Source: Flavobacterium agricola (GTDB lineage Bacteria; Bacteroidota; Bacteroidia; Flavobacteriales; Flavobacteriaceae). From it: a stretch of DNA of 64,000 nt. Each line of letters starts with the position of its first letter. Within the stretch, counting starts at the first letter, position 1. Below, in pieces: positions 17,996 through 27,655 of the stretch. Location of the stretch: assembly GCF_025919725.1 (NCBI RefSeq), contig NZ_CP081495.1:930001-994000 (forward strand), given 5' to 3'. The position numbers and the translations under genes were made by a program. A model generated the notes under the pieces. The model was not told where the DNA came from and made no database searches. It saw only the letters and a list, made by a program, of their open reading frames with translations.

Positions 17996-18089
17996 ATTAA
18001 ATATATTATGAATATACTGCTTTATTTGTAAAGTTAATTTAATAAAACACTAAATTTTATATAATAATCTCTAAATTAACTATTTTTTA

Positions 18090-19130
18090 TTACATAAAGT
18101 TAAGTAAAGCAATGGCTGCCATGGCCTCAACAATAGGTACAGCACGCGGAACAACACACGGATCATGACGTCCTTTACCATGTAAAGTTATAATTTCACC
18201 TTCGTTTGTTAAAACTTCTTGATTTTGAATTAGAGTTGCTACCGGTTTAAATGCAACGTTAAAATAAATATCCATTCCGTTAGAAATTCCTCCTTGAATA
18301 CCGCCCGAAAAATTTGTTTTTGTTGTGCCATCTGCATTAAACAAATCGTTGTGCTGGCTACCCAACATTTCAGTACCTGCAAAACCGCTACCGTATTCAA
18401 AACCTTTTACCGCGTTGATAGATAACATGGCTTTACCAAGTTCTGCATGTAATTTATCAAAAACAGGTTCACCCAATCCTACCGGCACGTTTTTAATCAC
18501 GCAAGTTATAATTCCGCCTACAGAATCGCCTGCTTTTTTAACTTGTTTAATATACATTTCCATTTCTGCAGCTTTAGCTAGATCCGGGCAACGTACTGCA
18601 TTACTTTCTGTTAAAGTTAAATCTAACTCTGTGTATGGTTTTTCAACTTTTATATTTCCTACGGAAGAAACGTAAGCTTGAATGCTAATTGTGGGCATTA
18701 CTTGTTTTGCAATGGCACCAGCAACTACGCGAGCTGCTGTTTCGCGCGCTGAGCTTCGCCCTCCGCCACGATAATCACGAAAACCGTATTTCTTATCGTA
18801 CACGTAATCTGCGTGCGACGGACGGAAGGTATTTTTAATATCAGAATAATCGTGTGATTTTTGATTGGTATTTGGAATAAAAAAACCAATTGAAGTTCCT
18901 GTGGTTTTTCCTTCAAAAATTCCAGATAAAAACTTTACTTCGTCTGGTTCTTTACGTTGGGTAACAATTGCTGACTGCCCCGGTTTACGACGGTCAAGTT
19001 CTACTTGAATTTGATTAAAATCTAACGCAATGCCCGAAGGACATCCGTCAATAACTCCACCAATTCCTTCGCCGTGCGATTCGCCAAAGGTGGTTACTTT
19101 ATATTTTGTGCCAAATGAATTTCCTGCCAT
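18090..19130 (-). CDS. aroC: Chorismate synthase
   Basis: The enzyme converts EPSP to chorismate with reduced FMN, the last step of the shikimate pathway. All signatures are present: GESHGEGIGGVIDG near the N-terminus, RRKPGQS at about 48-54, RGGGRSSARETAARV at about 120-135 and GKGRHDPCVVPRAVPIVEAM near the C-terminus. At 346 residues it is slightly shorter than usual, lacking a few residues of the C-terminal tail, which should not matter. The gene stands alone, and the start MAGNSFGTKYKVTTFGESHG is the family start. Confidence 0.97.
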   Translation of the reverse strand: MAGNSFGTKYKVTTFGESHGEGIGGVIDGCPSGIALDFNQIQVELDRRKPGQSAIVTQRKEPDEVKFLSGIFEGKTTGTSIGFFIPNTNQKSHDYSDIKNTFRPSHADYVYDKKYGFRDYRGGGRSSARETAARVVAGAIAKQVMPTISIQAYVSSVGNIKVEKPYTELDLTLTESNAVRCPDLAKAAEMEMYIKQVKKAGDSVGGIITCVIKNVPVGLGEPVFDKLHAELGKAMLSINAVKGFEYGSGFAGTEMLGSQHNDLFNADGTTKTNFSGGIQGGISNGMDIYFNVAFKPVATLIQNQEVLTNEGEIITLHGKGRHDPCVVPRAVPIVEAMAAIALLNFM

Positions 19131-19175
19131 TATTTTACTTAAAATGCGTGTTACGCTAAGTTATTATTTTTAATT

Positions 19176-19207
19176 CAGAAAGCCAATTCATTACTGAACT
19201 GGCTTTT
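19176..19207 (-). terminator. Hairpin at the end of bshA
   Basis: A 10-bp stem (19181-19190 with 19195-19204, one G-U pair) has the bshA stop codon in its loop. The T-run is better on the plus strand than on the minus strand, so function as the bshA terminator is only probable. Confidence 0.5.
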
Positions 19208-20333
19208 TATTTGCTAATGCTTTTTCATAAATTGCTACATACATAGGTAAAATAGCTTCGATATTAAAAACCTTTGCGCGTTTGTAGGCGTTTTCTTTAA
19301 AGGTTTCTAAACGCTCTGGGTTTTCTAAAATATATAAGGCGTTTTTTGCCATATCGGCAACATCACCAACATTACTTAAAAATCCTGATTCTCCTTGAAT
19401 GTTTACTTCCCCTAATCCGCCAGCGTTAGATGATATTACGGGAACTTTACATGCCATAGCTTCGAGCGCAGCTAAACCAAAACTTTCGCTTTCAGAAGGT
19501 AGTAAAAACAAATCAGAATATTTTAATATGCGGTCTACATCGGTTGTATTTCCGAAAAAGATTACTTTGTTTTCAATACCTAATTGTTCGCATAAATCTT
19601 CTGCTTTTTGCTTGTCAGGCCCTTCTCCTACCATCATTAACTTAGCAGGAACCGTTTTCTGTATTTCATTAAATATTTTAACAACATCCAAAACTCGTTT
19701 TACAGTTCTGAAATTAGAAATATGAGTAATAATAAATTCTTCGGGCTGTGCCATATTAGCACGGCAACATTTAGAAGTATTAAATTGCTCTTTAATTTCG
19801 GCATCGATAAAGTTTGGAATTACGTAGATTTCTTTTTTAATATCAAAAAAATCGTAGGTATTTTTCTTTAAACTTTCTGAAACAGATGTAACATAATCTG
19901 ATTTATTAATACTGAATGTAGCTGCTGTTTTATAATGCGGATGTTTACCAACTAAAGTAATATCTGTACCATGCAACGTAGTTACAATAGGTAAATAAAT
20001 TCCTTCTTCCAATAACATTTTACGAGCCATATAACCGGCAAACGCATGCGGAATTGCATAATGCACGTGTAAAATATCTATTCCGTATAATTTTACGGTA
20101 TCTACAATTTTACTTGAAAGCGCTAATTCATAGGGTTGATAATGAAATAATGCATATTCAGGAACATTAACTTCATGAAAAAATATATTTGGATTTAGTA
20201 AATCTAAACGTACGGGTTGTTTGTAGGTAATAAAGTGAATTTCATGGCCTTGACGGGCTAATTCTAATCCTAATTCAGTAGCTACTACTCCACTCCCACC
20301 AAATGTGGGGTAGCATACAATGGCTATTTTCAT
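19191..20333 (-). CDS. bshA: N-acetyl-alpha-D-glucosaminyl L-malate synthase (bacillithiol synthesis)
   Basis: BshA joins UDP-GlcNAc and L-malate in the first step of bacillithiol synthesis. The 380-residue GT4 glycosyltransferase starts MKIAIVCYPTFGGSGVVATE with the nucleotide-sugar glycine loop. It has the family blocks HVHYAIPHA (about 95), TTLHGTDITLVG (about 118), ISNFRTVKR (about 205) and the donor-binding E-x7-E segment LLPSESESFGLAALEAMAC (about 276). Bacillithiol replaces glutathione in Flavobacteriia, which fits the thiol-peroxidase and peroxiredoxin genes elsewhere in the window. It stands between aroC and the GH3 gene, with hairpins on both sides. Confidence 0.95.
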   Translation of the reverse strand: MKIAIVCYPTFGGSGVVATELGLELARQGHEIHFITYKQPVRLDLLNPNIFFHEVNVPEYALFHYQPYELALSSKIVDTVKLYGIDILHVHYAIPHAFAGYMARKMLLEEGIYLPIVTTLHGTDITLVGKHPHYKTAATFSINKSDYVTSVSESLKKNTYDFFDIKKEIYVIPNFIDAEIKEQFNTSKCCRANMAQPEEFIITHISNFRTVKRVLDVVKIFNEIQKTVPAKLMMVGEGPDKQKAEDLCEQLGIENKVIFFGNTTDVDRILKYSDLFLLPSESESFGLAALEAMACKVPVISSNAGGLGEVNIQGESGFLSNVGDVADMAKNALYILENPERLETFKENAYKRAKVFNIEAILPMYVAIYEKALANKKPVQ

Positions 20334-20390
20334 TACTTATTATTTTTAGTACAATATAGCACGAACAATTGATATAATTTATTTTTTTAT

Positions 20391-20417
20391 AAAAAAAAGA
20401 CTAGTAAAACTAGTCTT
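20391..20417 (-). terminator. Terminator of the GH3-serine hydrolase gene
   Basis: The stem gactagt/actagtc with loop aaa includes the stop codon of the gene. It is followed on the minus strand by a run of eight T. Confidence 0.85.
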
Positions 20418-23313
20418 GAATTGCGTCGTAAATCACACGCTGAATATCTTCTCTAATATTATTTTTGGATAACAAATTGGTATTCGCATTAGGATAGGTT
20501 CGGTTTGATAAAAACACATACACCAATTCTTTATCCGGATCTGCCCAAGTCATGGTACCGGTAAAGCCCGTATGTCCAAAACTGCTTTTAGACGTACAAC
20601 CACAAGTTGGTCCTAAATTACCTAACTGCGGTTTATCGAACCCTAAACCACGACGATTACCCACATTACAATTATAACACGTATTAAATGCATCTAAAGT
20701 TGTTTCAGCAATAAACTGATCGCCCCCGTAATAGCCTTTTTGCAAATACATTTGCATCATTTTGGCCACATCGGTCGCATTACCGAACAATCCGGCATGA
20801 CCAGAAACGCCATTTTGCATGGCTGCTGCCATATCATGCACATAACCTTGTACTTTTGTATGACGGAAATAATTATCTTCTTCTGTTGGTGGAATTCGAG
20901 AAACATCAAACTTTTTTAACGGGTTGTAAGTTAACGTATTTGCTCCCATTTTGTTATAAAAAGTTGCATCAACCAAAACATCCAACTTTGTTTTATATTC
21001 TTTTTCTAAATATTCTTTAAAAATAATGAATGAAAAATCGGTGTATTTGTATTCTTTTTTAGGCAACAATTTGCTTGTAGCAATGGTTTTTAAAATGGTA
21101 TCGTTGTAATCGTTTCTCAGGTATAAATTTTCTGAAACTTGTGCAGAAAAACCTGTTGCGTATGTTTGACGGTAATATTTAGCTAAAGGTTGTTTGTTTG
21201 CATCTAATGTTTTTAAATAAAAACCAATCCACGGATACAAACGTGCTTGATGCAACAACATATCTTGCACGGTAATTTTTTCTTTATCCGAATTTCTAAA
21301 AACAGGCATTAGTTTTCCTAACGGATCAGTAAATTCATATTTATTTTGCTCGTAAGCGCGCATCATCATTGGTAGAGTTGCTAAAATTTTAGTAAGCGAT
21401 GCCAAATCGTAAATATCGGTATTGGTTATAGCATCTGTTTTTGTATAATCTTGATAACCAAACGATTTTTGATATACAATTTTACCTTTACGCGCAACAA
21501 CTACTTGAATACCCGGTGTCATTTTCTCAGCAATTGCACGATTGGCAATAACATCAATATCTTGTAACATAATCGAGCTCATTCCAACATTCTCCGGATA
21601 TGCGGTTGCCAACCTTTTTAAAGGAACCGTTTTAAAGCCCGTACCATAAGGCATTTGTGGAGCAATAGAAACAGGTAATTCCCCCTTAGCGCCTATGCCA
21701 CCAAAAATAACATCGGCAGCAGCTTGCTGAGCAGGTTCAACATTTTGATACGCAACAATTAGATTGTTGATTTTGGTGTAATCCTTAATATCTAACAAAA
21801 CATAAGGACGTGCAAAAACCGTAAAATATACCGTATTTTCGGCAGCAATTGCTTGTAATTTTGCAATTTCTGAAGCACTCATGGTTTGCTTTTTCCAAGC
21901 TCCATCTTCTTTATGATAACCCACAATTACTTTGCTGTAACCTTTTAAATCGGCTAATAAAGATGGGCTGTCTGCTTCTAAAACAGTTATTTCTTTGTAA
22001 TTATTTAAGGTGTTTAAAAATGATTGATTATCACCATCGCCTAATTTTACGTAAGCGATGTTTTCAAACTCCAAATCGCGAATCGGAATTTCTCCAACTT
22101 CTTTTTTCGCAATGGTAATCATGTTATCAAACAATTCTCGATTTAGAGCGTCATATTTTGGTGCATTTAAATCGGCAACTAAATAATTTAAATCTATTGG
22201 GCGGTACTTGTTTAAACCTGCGTAATATTTATATTTTAATATTTTTTTTACAGAAGATGCTAAGCGCTTGTCAGAAAACGCATCTTTTTCATAAGCTTCT
22301 TTAAACTTTTCAATCGCTAACGGAACATTTTCTGAAAACAACATCACATCATTACCTGCTAAAAATGCAGCTAAATCAACTTCACCTGGTGATTTGTAGC
22401 TTGATGCACCTTTCATGTTTAATGCATCCGTAAAAATTAAGCCTTCAAAGTCAAAATCTTCTTTTAATAACTCGGTAATCGTGCTGTATGATAATGAGGT
22501 AGGAACTCCTTTTTCTTTTTCTAAAGCCGGAACATCTAAATGCGCAACCATAACGCTGGCTAAACCAGCTTTTATAGCACTTTTGTATGGATAAAGCTCA
22601 ACCGCATCTAATCTTTTACGATCAAAATTTAAAAATGGTAACGTATGGTGTGAATCTACCGACGTATCGCCATGCCCCGGAAAATGTTTTCCGGTTGCAA
22701 AAATACCACCCTTTTGTAATCCTTTAAGCAAAGCAACGCCTTTATGAGCTACGTTATGCGGATCTTCCCCAAAAGAACGATTCCCGATAATTGGATTTAG
22801 CGGATTAACGTTTACATCTAAAACCGGCGCAAAATTAAATTGAACACCCATGCGTTTTGCTTGTTCCGCCATGGCATAACCAGTTTTTTCGATCAATTTT
22901 TCGTCTTGAATAGCCCCCAAACTCATATTCCAAGGAAAGCGATAGGTAGAATCTAATCGCATGGCTAAGCCCCATTCGGCATCAATACCAATTAGCATGG
23001 GCACTTTACTTTTGGCTTGGTAACGGTTGGTTAATGTTGCTTGACGCACTGGCCCGCCTTGAAAGAAAATAACTCCGCCAATTTTATATTTTTCAACAAG
23101 TTCATCAATTTGTTTATAATGCGTTTCGTTTTTATTAGAATAGGCTGCAACCATAAATAATTGCCCCAACTTTTCTTCAAAAGTTAATTGTTTGTAAACG
23201 CTATCTACCCAATGATGCATAGCACGCTCATCTACCTGATAATAGCTTGAAATTTTTTGTGCAACTACTAAATAACTACTTAAAAAGAATAAAAAAACAA
23301 ATTTATAACGCAT
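20410..23313 (-). CDS. Glycoside hydrolase family 3 / beta-lactamase-type serine hydrolase fusion
   Basis: The 967-residue exported protein has a signal peptide at its N-terminus (MRYKFVFLFFLSSYLVVAQ). An NagZ-type GH3 domain carries the active-site loop KHFPGHGDTSVDSHH at about 207 and the Asp nucleophile region FTDALNMKGA at about 296. A GH3 C-terminal domain follows, then from about 600 a class-C beta-lactamase/DD-peptidase-like domain with the SxxK motif SLTK at about 637. The family is thought to release N-acetylglucosamine from muropeptides, and the second domain probably acts on peptides or esters of the wall. This two-enzyme architecture is typical of Bacteroidota. It lies downstream of the amidase-MlaD operon but is separated from it by a terminator. 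Confidence 0.92.
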   Translation of the reverse strand: MRYKFVFLFFLSSYLVVAQKISSYYQVDERAMHHWVDSVYKQLTFEEKLGQLFMVAAYSNKNETHYKQIDELVEKYKIGGVIFFQGGPVRQATLTNRYQAKSKVPMLIGIDAEWGLAMRLDSTYRFPWNMSLGAIQDEKLIEKTGYAMAEQAKRMGVQFNFAPVLDVNVNPLNPIIGNRSFGEDPHNVAHKGVALLKGLQKGGIFATGKHFPGHGDTSVDSHHTLPFLNFDRKRLDAVELYPYKSAIKAGLASVMVAHLDVPALEKEKGVPTSLSYSTITELLKEDFDFEGLIFTDALNMKGASSYKSPGEVDLAAFLAGNDVMLFSENVPLAIEKFKEAYEKDAFSDKRLASSVKKILKYKYYAGLNKYRPIDLNYLVADLNAPKYDALNRELFDNMITIAKKEVGEIPIRDLEFENIAYVKLGDGDNQSFLNTLNNYKEITVLEADSPSLLADLKGYSKVIVGYHKEDGAWKKQTMSASEIAKLQAIAAENTVYFTVFARPYVLLDIKDYTKINNLIVAYQNVEPAQQAAADVIFGGIGAKGELPVSIAPQMPYGTGFKTVPLKRLATAYPENVGMSSIMLQDIDVIANRAIAEKMTPGIQVVVARKGKIVYQKSFGYQDYTKTDAITNTDIYDLASLTKILATLPMMMRAYEQNKYEFTDPLGKLMPVFRNSDKEKITVQDMLLHQARLYPWIGFYLKTLDANKQPLAKYYRQTYATGFSAQVSENLYLRNDYNDTILKTIATSKLLPKKEYKYTDFSFIIFKEYLEKEYKTKLDVLVDATFYNKMGANTLTYNPLKKFDVSRIPPTEEDNYFRHTKVQGYVHDMAAAMQNGVSGHAGLFGNATDVAKMMQMYLQKGYYGGDQFIAETTLDAFNTCYNCNVGNRRGLGFDKPQLGNLGPTCGCTSKSSFGHTGFTGTMTWADPDKELVYVFLSNRTYPNANTNLLSKNNIREDIQRVIYDAIQD

Positions 23314-23330
23314 AATATATTTTAGAAGTA

Positions 23331-23366
23331 AAAAAAAATCATCATAAAAATATGATGATCTTTTTT
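23331..23366 (-). terminator. Terminator of the amidase-MlaD-FeS operon
   Basis: The arms atcatcata and tatgatgat with loop aaaa are flanked by a long A-run that reads as T-run on the minus strand. It lies just after the stop at 23384. Confidence 0.85.
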
Positions 23367-23383
23367 AAAATTTTAGATTTTAT

Positions 23384-23866
23384 TTAAAAAAAACGATTGT
23401 GCCAACTTTCTTTTGCAGGAACTTCCCAAAACTCTTCAAATTCGCCAATTGTGTTTACTAAATTGTTAAAAACAATGGTATTATTTGATACAGCTTTTTG
23501 TTTTGCCATTTGCTTAAATTCAATAAGCGGTTTATGAGCAATATGTTCGCCTAATTTAAAGGTTACATTCATTTTATCCAACAAATCTACCGTATATTTT
23601 TTTTCTAATTGCTGAATAAATCCAACAGAAGCATCAATTGAACAACCAGAAACATTTTGAATTTCTTGATTTACCGCAATTATTATAAAACGGTTGTATT
23701 TTATTTCGAAAGATGCATGCAAATCTTTACCATGCGTAGCCCATTGTTGCAAGAAGTTTTTTAAATCTTCTTGAATTTCTAGTACTTCTTCATCAGAAAA
23801 TTTGCGGTTGGATTGATAAATCCAGATTTTAGAATCTTTTGGTAATTCATTAAAAGGAATATACAT
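23384..23866 (-). CDS. Conserved flavobacterial protein (often labelled ABC transporter ATPase without support)
   Basis: The 160-residue cytoplasmic protein is read from MYIPFNELPKDSKIWIYQSN, the start shared by homologues I recall. An upstream in-frame ATG at 23944 would overlap the preceding gene by 77 bases and is unlikely. The sequence is strongly conserved in the family (NRKFSDEEVLEIQ, HASFEIKYNRFI, CSIDASVGFIQQLE), but there is no Walker A or ABC signature, so the common label is misleading. It starts one base after the stop of the preceding gene, at the end of a six-gene operon. Function is unknown. Confidence 0.8.
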   Translation of the reverse strand: MYIPFNELPKDSKIWIYQSNRKFSDEEVLEIQEDLKNFLQQWATHGKDLHASFEIKYNRFIIIAVNQEIQNVSGCSIDASVGFIQQLEKKYTVDLLDKMNVTFKLGEHIAHKPLIEFKQMAKQKAVSNNTIVFNNLVNTIGEFEEFWEVPAKESWHNRFF

Positions 23867-23867
23867 G

Positions 23868-24452
23868 TTATTTTTTTTCGATAAATGAAACAATATTAAA
23901 AATTCTGAATTGCTTAAGTTTCGGATCGTATAAACTAGATTCAAAATACGTTAACTCAACCACATCATTTTTTTTAAGTTGGTTATCGGTTAACAAATAA
24001 GCCGATTCAAAATCATTTAGTAAATAAAATTCGGTTGTTTTTCCTGAATTTTCTTTTATGGTGAAAGACAAAAACTGTTTATTTTGTATTTTATCAAACC
24101 TTCCAAATGCCGTTTGATACGCCGTATCATTAGCTTCTTCATCAGTAAAAAGCGCTGTAAATGCATCGGGACATTCTATAGCTAAACGCATGCCAATTTC
24201 TTCACCAAAACGTTGCATAGTTTCAATGCCAATTGTACCGTCGGTACCGAAATAATAAATCACATCGTCTTTATAATCGCCAACGTTTTTAAGCAAAAAC
24301 AAGCCCATAGCTGTATCATTATGAATATCTACGCCTGGCTTGGCTAATTCTTCACAAATATTTTTAGCTATGTGTTCTAAAAGTTCGGGTTTAGAAAGCT
24401 TTTGCGCAAAAGCGATTTGGCTTAGTAAAAGAAAAATGATTGTTTTTTTCAT
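23868..24452 (-). CDS. Exported protein of unknown function
   Basis: The 194-residue protein begins with a signal peptide (MKKTIIFLLLSQIAFAQ). Its mature part has a helical first half with EHIAKNICEEL and a beta-rich second half resembling an OB-like or lipocalin-like segment (NKQFLSFTIKENSGKTTEFYLL). No known motif is visible. It lies 6 bases after the CCG-domain Fe-S gene and 1 base before the conserved 160-residue gene. Co-transcription is near certain; its role is open. Confidence 0.7.
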   Translation of the reverse strand: MKKTIIFLLLSQIAFAQKLSKPELLEHIAKNICEELAKPGVDIHNDTAMGLFLLKNVGDYKDDVIYYFGTDGTIGIETMQRFGEEIGMRLAIECPDAFTALFTDEEANDTAYQTAFGRFDKIQNKQFLSFTIKENSGKTTEFYLLNDFESAYLLTDNQLKKNDVVELTYFESSLYDPKLKQFRIFNIVSFIEKK

Positions 24453-24458
24453 GTAACT

Positions 24459-25247
24459 TTATAAATCTTGTGCGTTAGCAATAATTTCAGCAATATCTAG
24501 CACTTGCACTTCACCTTCTTTATGATTAAATTTTACACCGTCTGTTAACATGGTATTACAAAACGGACATCCGGTTGCAATTACATTTGGCGTGGTTTCT
24601 AACGCATCATCTGTACGCTCCATATTAACTTCGCGATTTCCTGGTTCAGGCTCTTTAAACATTTGAGCACCTCCAGCACCACAACATAATCCGTTAGCAC
24701 GAGAGCGTTTCATTTCTACCAACTCGGCATCTAATTTTTCTATTAAATCACGAGGTGCTTCGTAAATGCTATTTGCACGACCTAAATAACACGGATCGTG
24801 AAAGGTAATGCGTTTGCCTTTAAAGCTTCCGCCTTCAACCTTTAAACGGCCTTCATCTAACAACGATTTTAAAAATTCGGTGTGATGAACAACCTCATAA
24901 TTACCACCTAGCCCAGGCCATTCGTTTTTAATGGTATTAAAACAATGTGGACAAGCGGTAACAATTTTTTTTATTTCGTAACCATCTAAAACCTGAATAT
25001 TCATCATGGCTTGCATTTGAAATGCAAATTCATTCCCAGCACGCTTAGCAGGATCGCCCGTACAACTTTCTTCTTGTCCTAGAATTGCAAAATCAACTTT
25101 TGCTTGGTTTAATATTTTTACAAATGCTTTCGTAATTTTTTTAGCGCGATCGTCAAAACTTCCGGAACAACCTACCCAAAATAAAACTTCGGGTTGTTTG
25201 CCTTGAGCCAAAAAATCGGCCATTGTTGGTACTACTAAATTTGACAT
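24459..25247 (-). CDS. CCG-domain Fe-S protein (heterodisulfide reductase B-like)
   Basis: The 262-residue protein carries two cysteine-rich CCG-type domains: CSGSFDD and CPHCFNTI in the first half, HDPCYLGR and CCGAGGAQMF in the second, and GCPFCNTML near the end. Such domains bind Fe-S clusters in HdrB, GlcF and LutA-type electron-transfer proteins. It lies 28 bases after a membrane Fe-S protein gene and probably forms a complex with it, passing electrons between a dehydrogenase and the quinone pool. The electron donor is unknown. Confidence 0.88.
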   Translation of the reverse strand: MSNLVVPTMADFLAQGKQPEVLFWVGCSGSFDDRAKKITKAFVKILNQAKVDFAILGQEESCTGDPAKRAGNEFAFQMQAMMNIQVLDGYEIKKIVTACPHCFNTIKNEWPGLGGNYEVVHHTEFLKSLLDEGRLKVEGGSFKGKRITFHDPCYLGRANSIYEAPRDLIEKLDAELVEMKRSRANGLCCGAGGAQMFKEPEPGNREVNMERTDDALETTPNVIATGCPFCNTMLTDGVKFNHKEGEVQVLDIAEIIANAQDL

Positions 25248-25275
25248 ATTTATGTTTTTGAAATCGGTTAATAAA

Positions 25276-26607
25276 TTAGGCTTCGTTTACCCAGTTTGCA
25301 CGGTCTTGTTGGTTGTACTGCCATGGTGCACCATTGTTTTCTATATTGGTCATCATGTTGTTTAATTCGGTTGGGGCTGCAGATTGCTCCATAACTAAAT
25401 AACGGCGCATATCCATAATAATAGACAATGGTGAAATGCTTACCGGACATTCTTCTACACAGGCATTACATGTCGTACAAGCCCAAAGTTCTTCTGGCGA
25501 AATATGATCGTTTAATAACGAGCGACCGTCGTCAACAAATTGACCGTTGTTGGCATCTAAAACAGCGCTTACTTCTTCTAATCGATCGCGCGTTGCCATC
25601 ATTATTTTACGTGGAGATAATTTTTTACCGGTAATATTTGCTGGACATGATGATGTACAACGCCCGCATTCAGTACACGTATATGCACTTAGTAATTGAA
25701 ACCAATTTAAATCCATTACGTCTGAAGCTCCAAACTTTGCAGGAACTGCATCTGCACCTTCTGCAGGAGCAGCGTACGGATCGGCATTTGGATCCATCAT
25801 TAATTTCACTTCGTTTGTAACCGATTCTAAATTGTTTAGTTCTCCTTTCGGATTTAAATCGGCAAAATACGTATTTGGAAACGCCAATAAAATATGTAAA
25901 TGCTTAGAATAATACAGGTAATTCATAAAGGCTAAAATTCCTAAAATATGAATCCACCAACAAGCACGTTCTACCATGTAAACCGATTCGGGGCTCCAAC
26001 CGTTAAAAATTGGCGCAATAAATTGCGAAACCGGAAAGGCTCCAACAGCAGTAAAATGTGAATAACCTAAAGTTTGTAAATGTAAATCGGCTGCGTTCAT
26101 GGTTAAAAAAACAACCATTAAAACAGTTTCGATTAATAAAATAATGTTCGCATCTTTTTTTGCCCATCCTTTTAAATCGATACTATTGAATCGTTTTAAA
26201 TGAATAATGTTTCTTCTGATAAAAAAGATAACAACAGCAACAATTACTAAAAAGGCTAAAATTTCGAATGAGCCAATTAGGTAATTGTAAATGCTACCAA
26301 CTGCTGATAAAACGCGATGGGTTCCAAACAAGCCGTCAATCAATATTTCTAGTAATTCAATATTAATTACCACGAATCCTACATATACTAAAATATGCAA
26401 AATACCGGCAACCGGACGTTTTACCATTTTAGATTGCCCTAAAGCAATTCTTACCATGTTCTGAAAACGTTGTTTCGAATTATCCTTTCGATCAACTTTT
26501 TGCCCAAGTTTAATGTTACGAATTAGTTTTTTTACATTTTTAGCAAAGAAACCAAATCCGATAATTAAGACAATGGCGAAAAATATATTGTCTAAATAAC
26601 TCATCAT
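25276..26607 (-). CDS. Membrane-bound two-[4Fe-4S] ferredoxin-like protein (HdrC/GlcF-like)
   Basis: The 443-residue protein has an N-terminal membrane region with about five or six helices (residues 1-250). The soluble C-terminal part has CTECGRCTSSCP at about 309 and CTTCNACVEECP at about 374, two classical [4Fe-4S] motifs. The helices resemble the NarI-like quinone-binding membrane module of heterodisulfide reductase-type complexes. With the CCG-domain protein encoded next it likely makes a small respiratory electron-transfer complex. It follows mlaD by 34 bases. In many Bacteroidota this Fe-S pair sits beside MlaD and the amidase, so the order is probably conserved. Confidence 0.88.
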   Translation of the reverse strand: MMSYLDNIFFAIVLIIGFGFFAKNVKKLIRNIKLGQKVDRKDNSKQRFQNMVRIALGQSKMVKRPVAGILHILVYVGFVVINIELLEILIDGLFGTHRVLSAVGSIYNYLIGSFEILAFLVIVAVVIFFIRRNIIHLKRFNSIDLKGWAKKDANIILLIETVLMVVFLTMNAADLHLQTLGYSHFTAVGAFPVSQFIAPIFNGWSPESVYMVERACWWIHILGILAFMNYLYYSKHLHILLAFPNTYFADLNPKGELNNLESVTNEVKLMMDPNADPYAAPAEGADAVPAKFGASDVMDLNWFQLLSAYTCTECGRCTSSCPANITGKKLSPRKIMMATRDRLEEVSAVLDANNGQFVDDGRSLLNDHISPEELWACTTCNACVEECPVSISPLSIIMDMRRYLVMEQSAAPTELNNMMTNIENNGAPWQYNQQDRANWVNEA

Positions 26608-26641
26608 GTAATTTAAGTAGTTTAAGGTTAGTTTATAGTAA

Positions 26642-27601
26642 TTATTGTTCTACCACTTCAATAGTTTCTGGAACAACATATGGTTTATTTTTTTTACCAA
26701 AAACAGAAATATTAATATAACGTGTTGGATTTAAACGAACGTCTTGTAATAATAAATTTAATTCGTTAGATGCTTTGGTAAGGTTATCATACATTTCAGG
26801 ATCTTTAAATATTTTACCCACCGTACCGTTACCTTGCTCAATATCAGCCAACAATCCGTTAACTTTAGTTAAGGTTGATTGTAACTCGTTTACTAATTTA
26901 TCTAGTTCTGCTTTTTCTAGGTCAGATGCAATATTAGCAAAACTTTTGGTAGTTTGGTCTAAATTGGTAACTGCTGAACTTAATTTAGATTTGTTCTCAA
27001 CAAGTAACTGATCTACATTTTTAGAAATAGATGTAAAGTTATGCATGGTTGTATTTAAAGATGCAATTGTACCTTTTAATTCTTGCTGTGTTTTAGCATC
27101 TAAAATGGTATTAACGCTAGATAAAGTTGTATTTAAACTGCTTAACACCGAATCAACCTTTGCTTGTAAAGGCGATAACAAACTGCCTATATTATCTGTT
27201 AAACCTAATTTTACAGTTCCTTCTAAATACGCACCATCTTGTGCATATTCGGTACTATTAAAATCTAAATTTAACGCAATTGCTTTTGCACCAATTAAAC
27301 TTGGTTCGTAAATGCTTGCTGTAGTATTTGTAGGAATATCTACATCGGTAGTCATTAAAATTTCAACCAATAATTTACCAGATTTAGGTTCTAAAGTAAT
27401 TGTATTTACTTTACCTACATGCAACCCGTTGATTGTAACAGCAGCCGATGGTGCCAAACCTTCTACATTATCATAAACCACGTAATAGGTATGTGACGTA
27501 TTAAAAAGGTTACGCCCTTTTAAAAAGCTGTATCCCCAAATAAAAAGTAATACAGATCCGATTACTAAAATGGCTGCTTTTATTTCTCTAGTTAATTTCA
27601 A
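26642..27601 (-). CDS. MlaD family (MCE-domain) lipid-transport protein
   Basis: The 319-residue protein has an N-terminal membrane anchor (about 8-24) and one MCE domain at about 38-115 (YYVVYDNVEGLAPSAAVTIN, GLHVGKV). A long helical or coiled-coil region to about 280 is rich in leucine and asparagine heptads. MCE proteins bring phospholipids between outer and inner membrane. The ATPase and permease partners are not in this window. It sits 54 bases after the amidase gene. Confidence 0.9.
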   Translation of the reverse strand: MKLTREIKAAILVIGSVLLFIWGYSFLKGRNLFNTSHTYYVVYDNVEGLAPSAAVTINGLHVGKVNTITLEPKSGKLLVEILMTTDVDIPTNTTASIYEPSLIGAKAIALNLDFNSTEYAQDGAYLEGTVKLGLTDNIGSLLSPLQAKVDSVLSSLNTTLSSVNTILDAKTQQELKGTIASLNTTMHNFTSISKNVDQLLVENKSKLSSAVTNLDQTTKSFANIASDLEKAELDKLVNELQSTLTKVNGLLADIEQGNGTVGKIFKDPEMYDNLTKASNELNLLLQDVRLNPTRYINISVFGKKNKPYVVPETIEVVEQ

Positions 27602-27655
27602 AATATCTATTTTTAATTATTTATCACAAAAGTATAAAATTATTGTTTTTAGAAG

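Noticed and set aside
18325..18675. Antisense open frame of 116 codons within aroC
   Set aside because: Fully opposite a complete chorismate synthase, with no promoter or protein motif of its own.
23867..23944. Upstream ATG that would extend the 160-residue conserved protein
   Set aside because: It would overlap the preceding gene by 77 bases, and the conserved sequence starts at MYIPFNELP.
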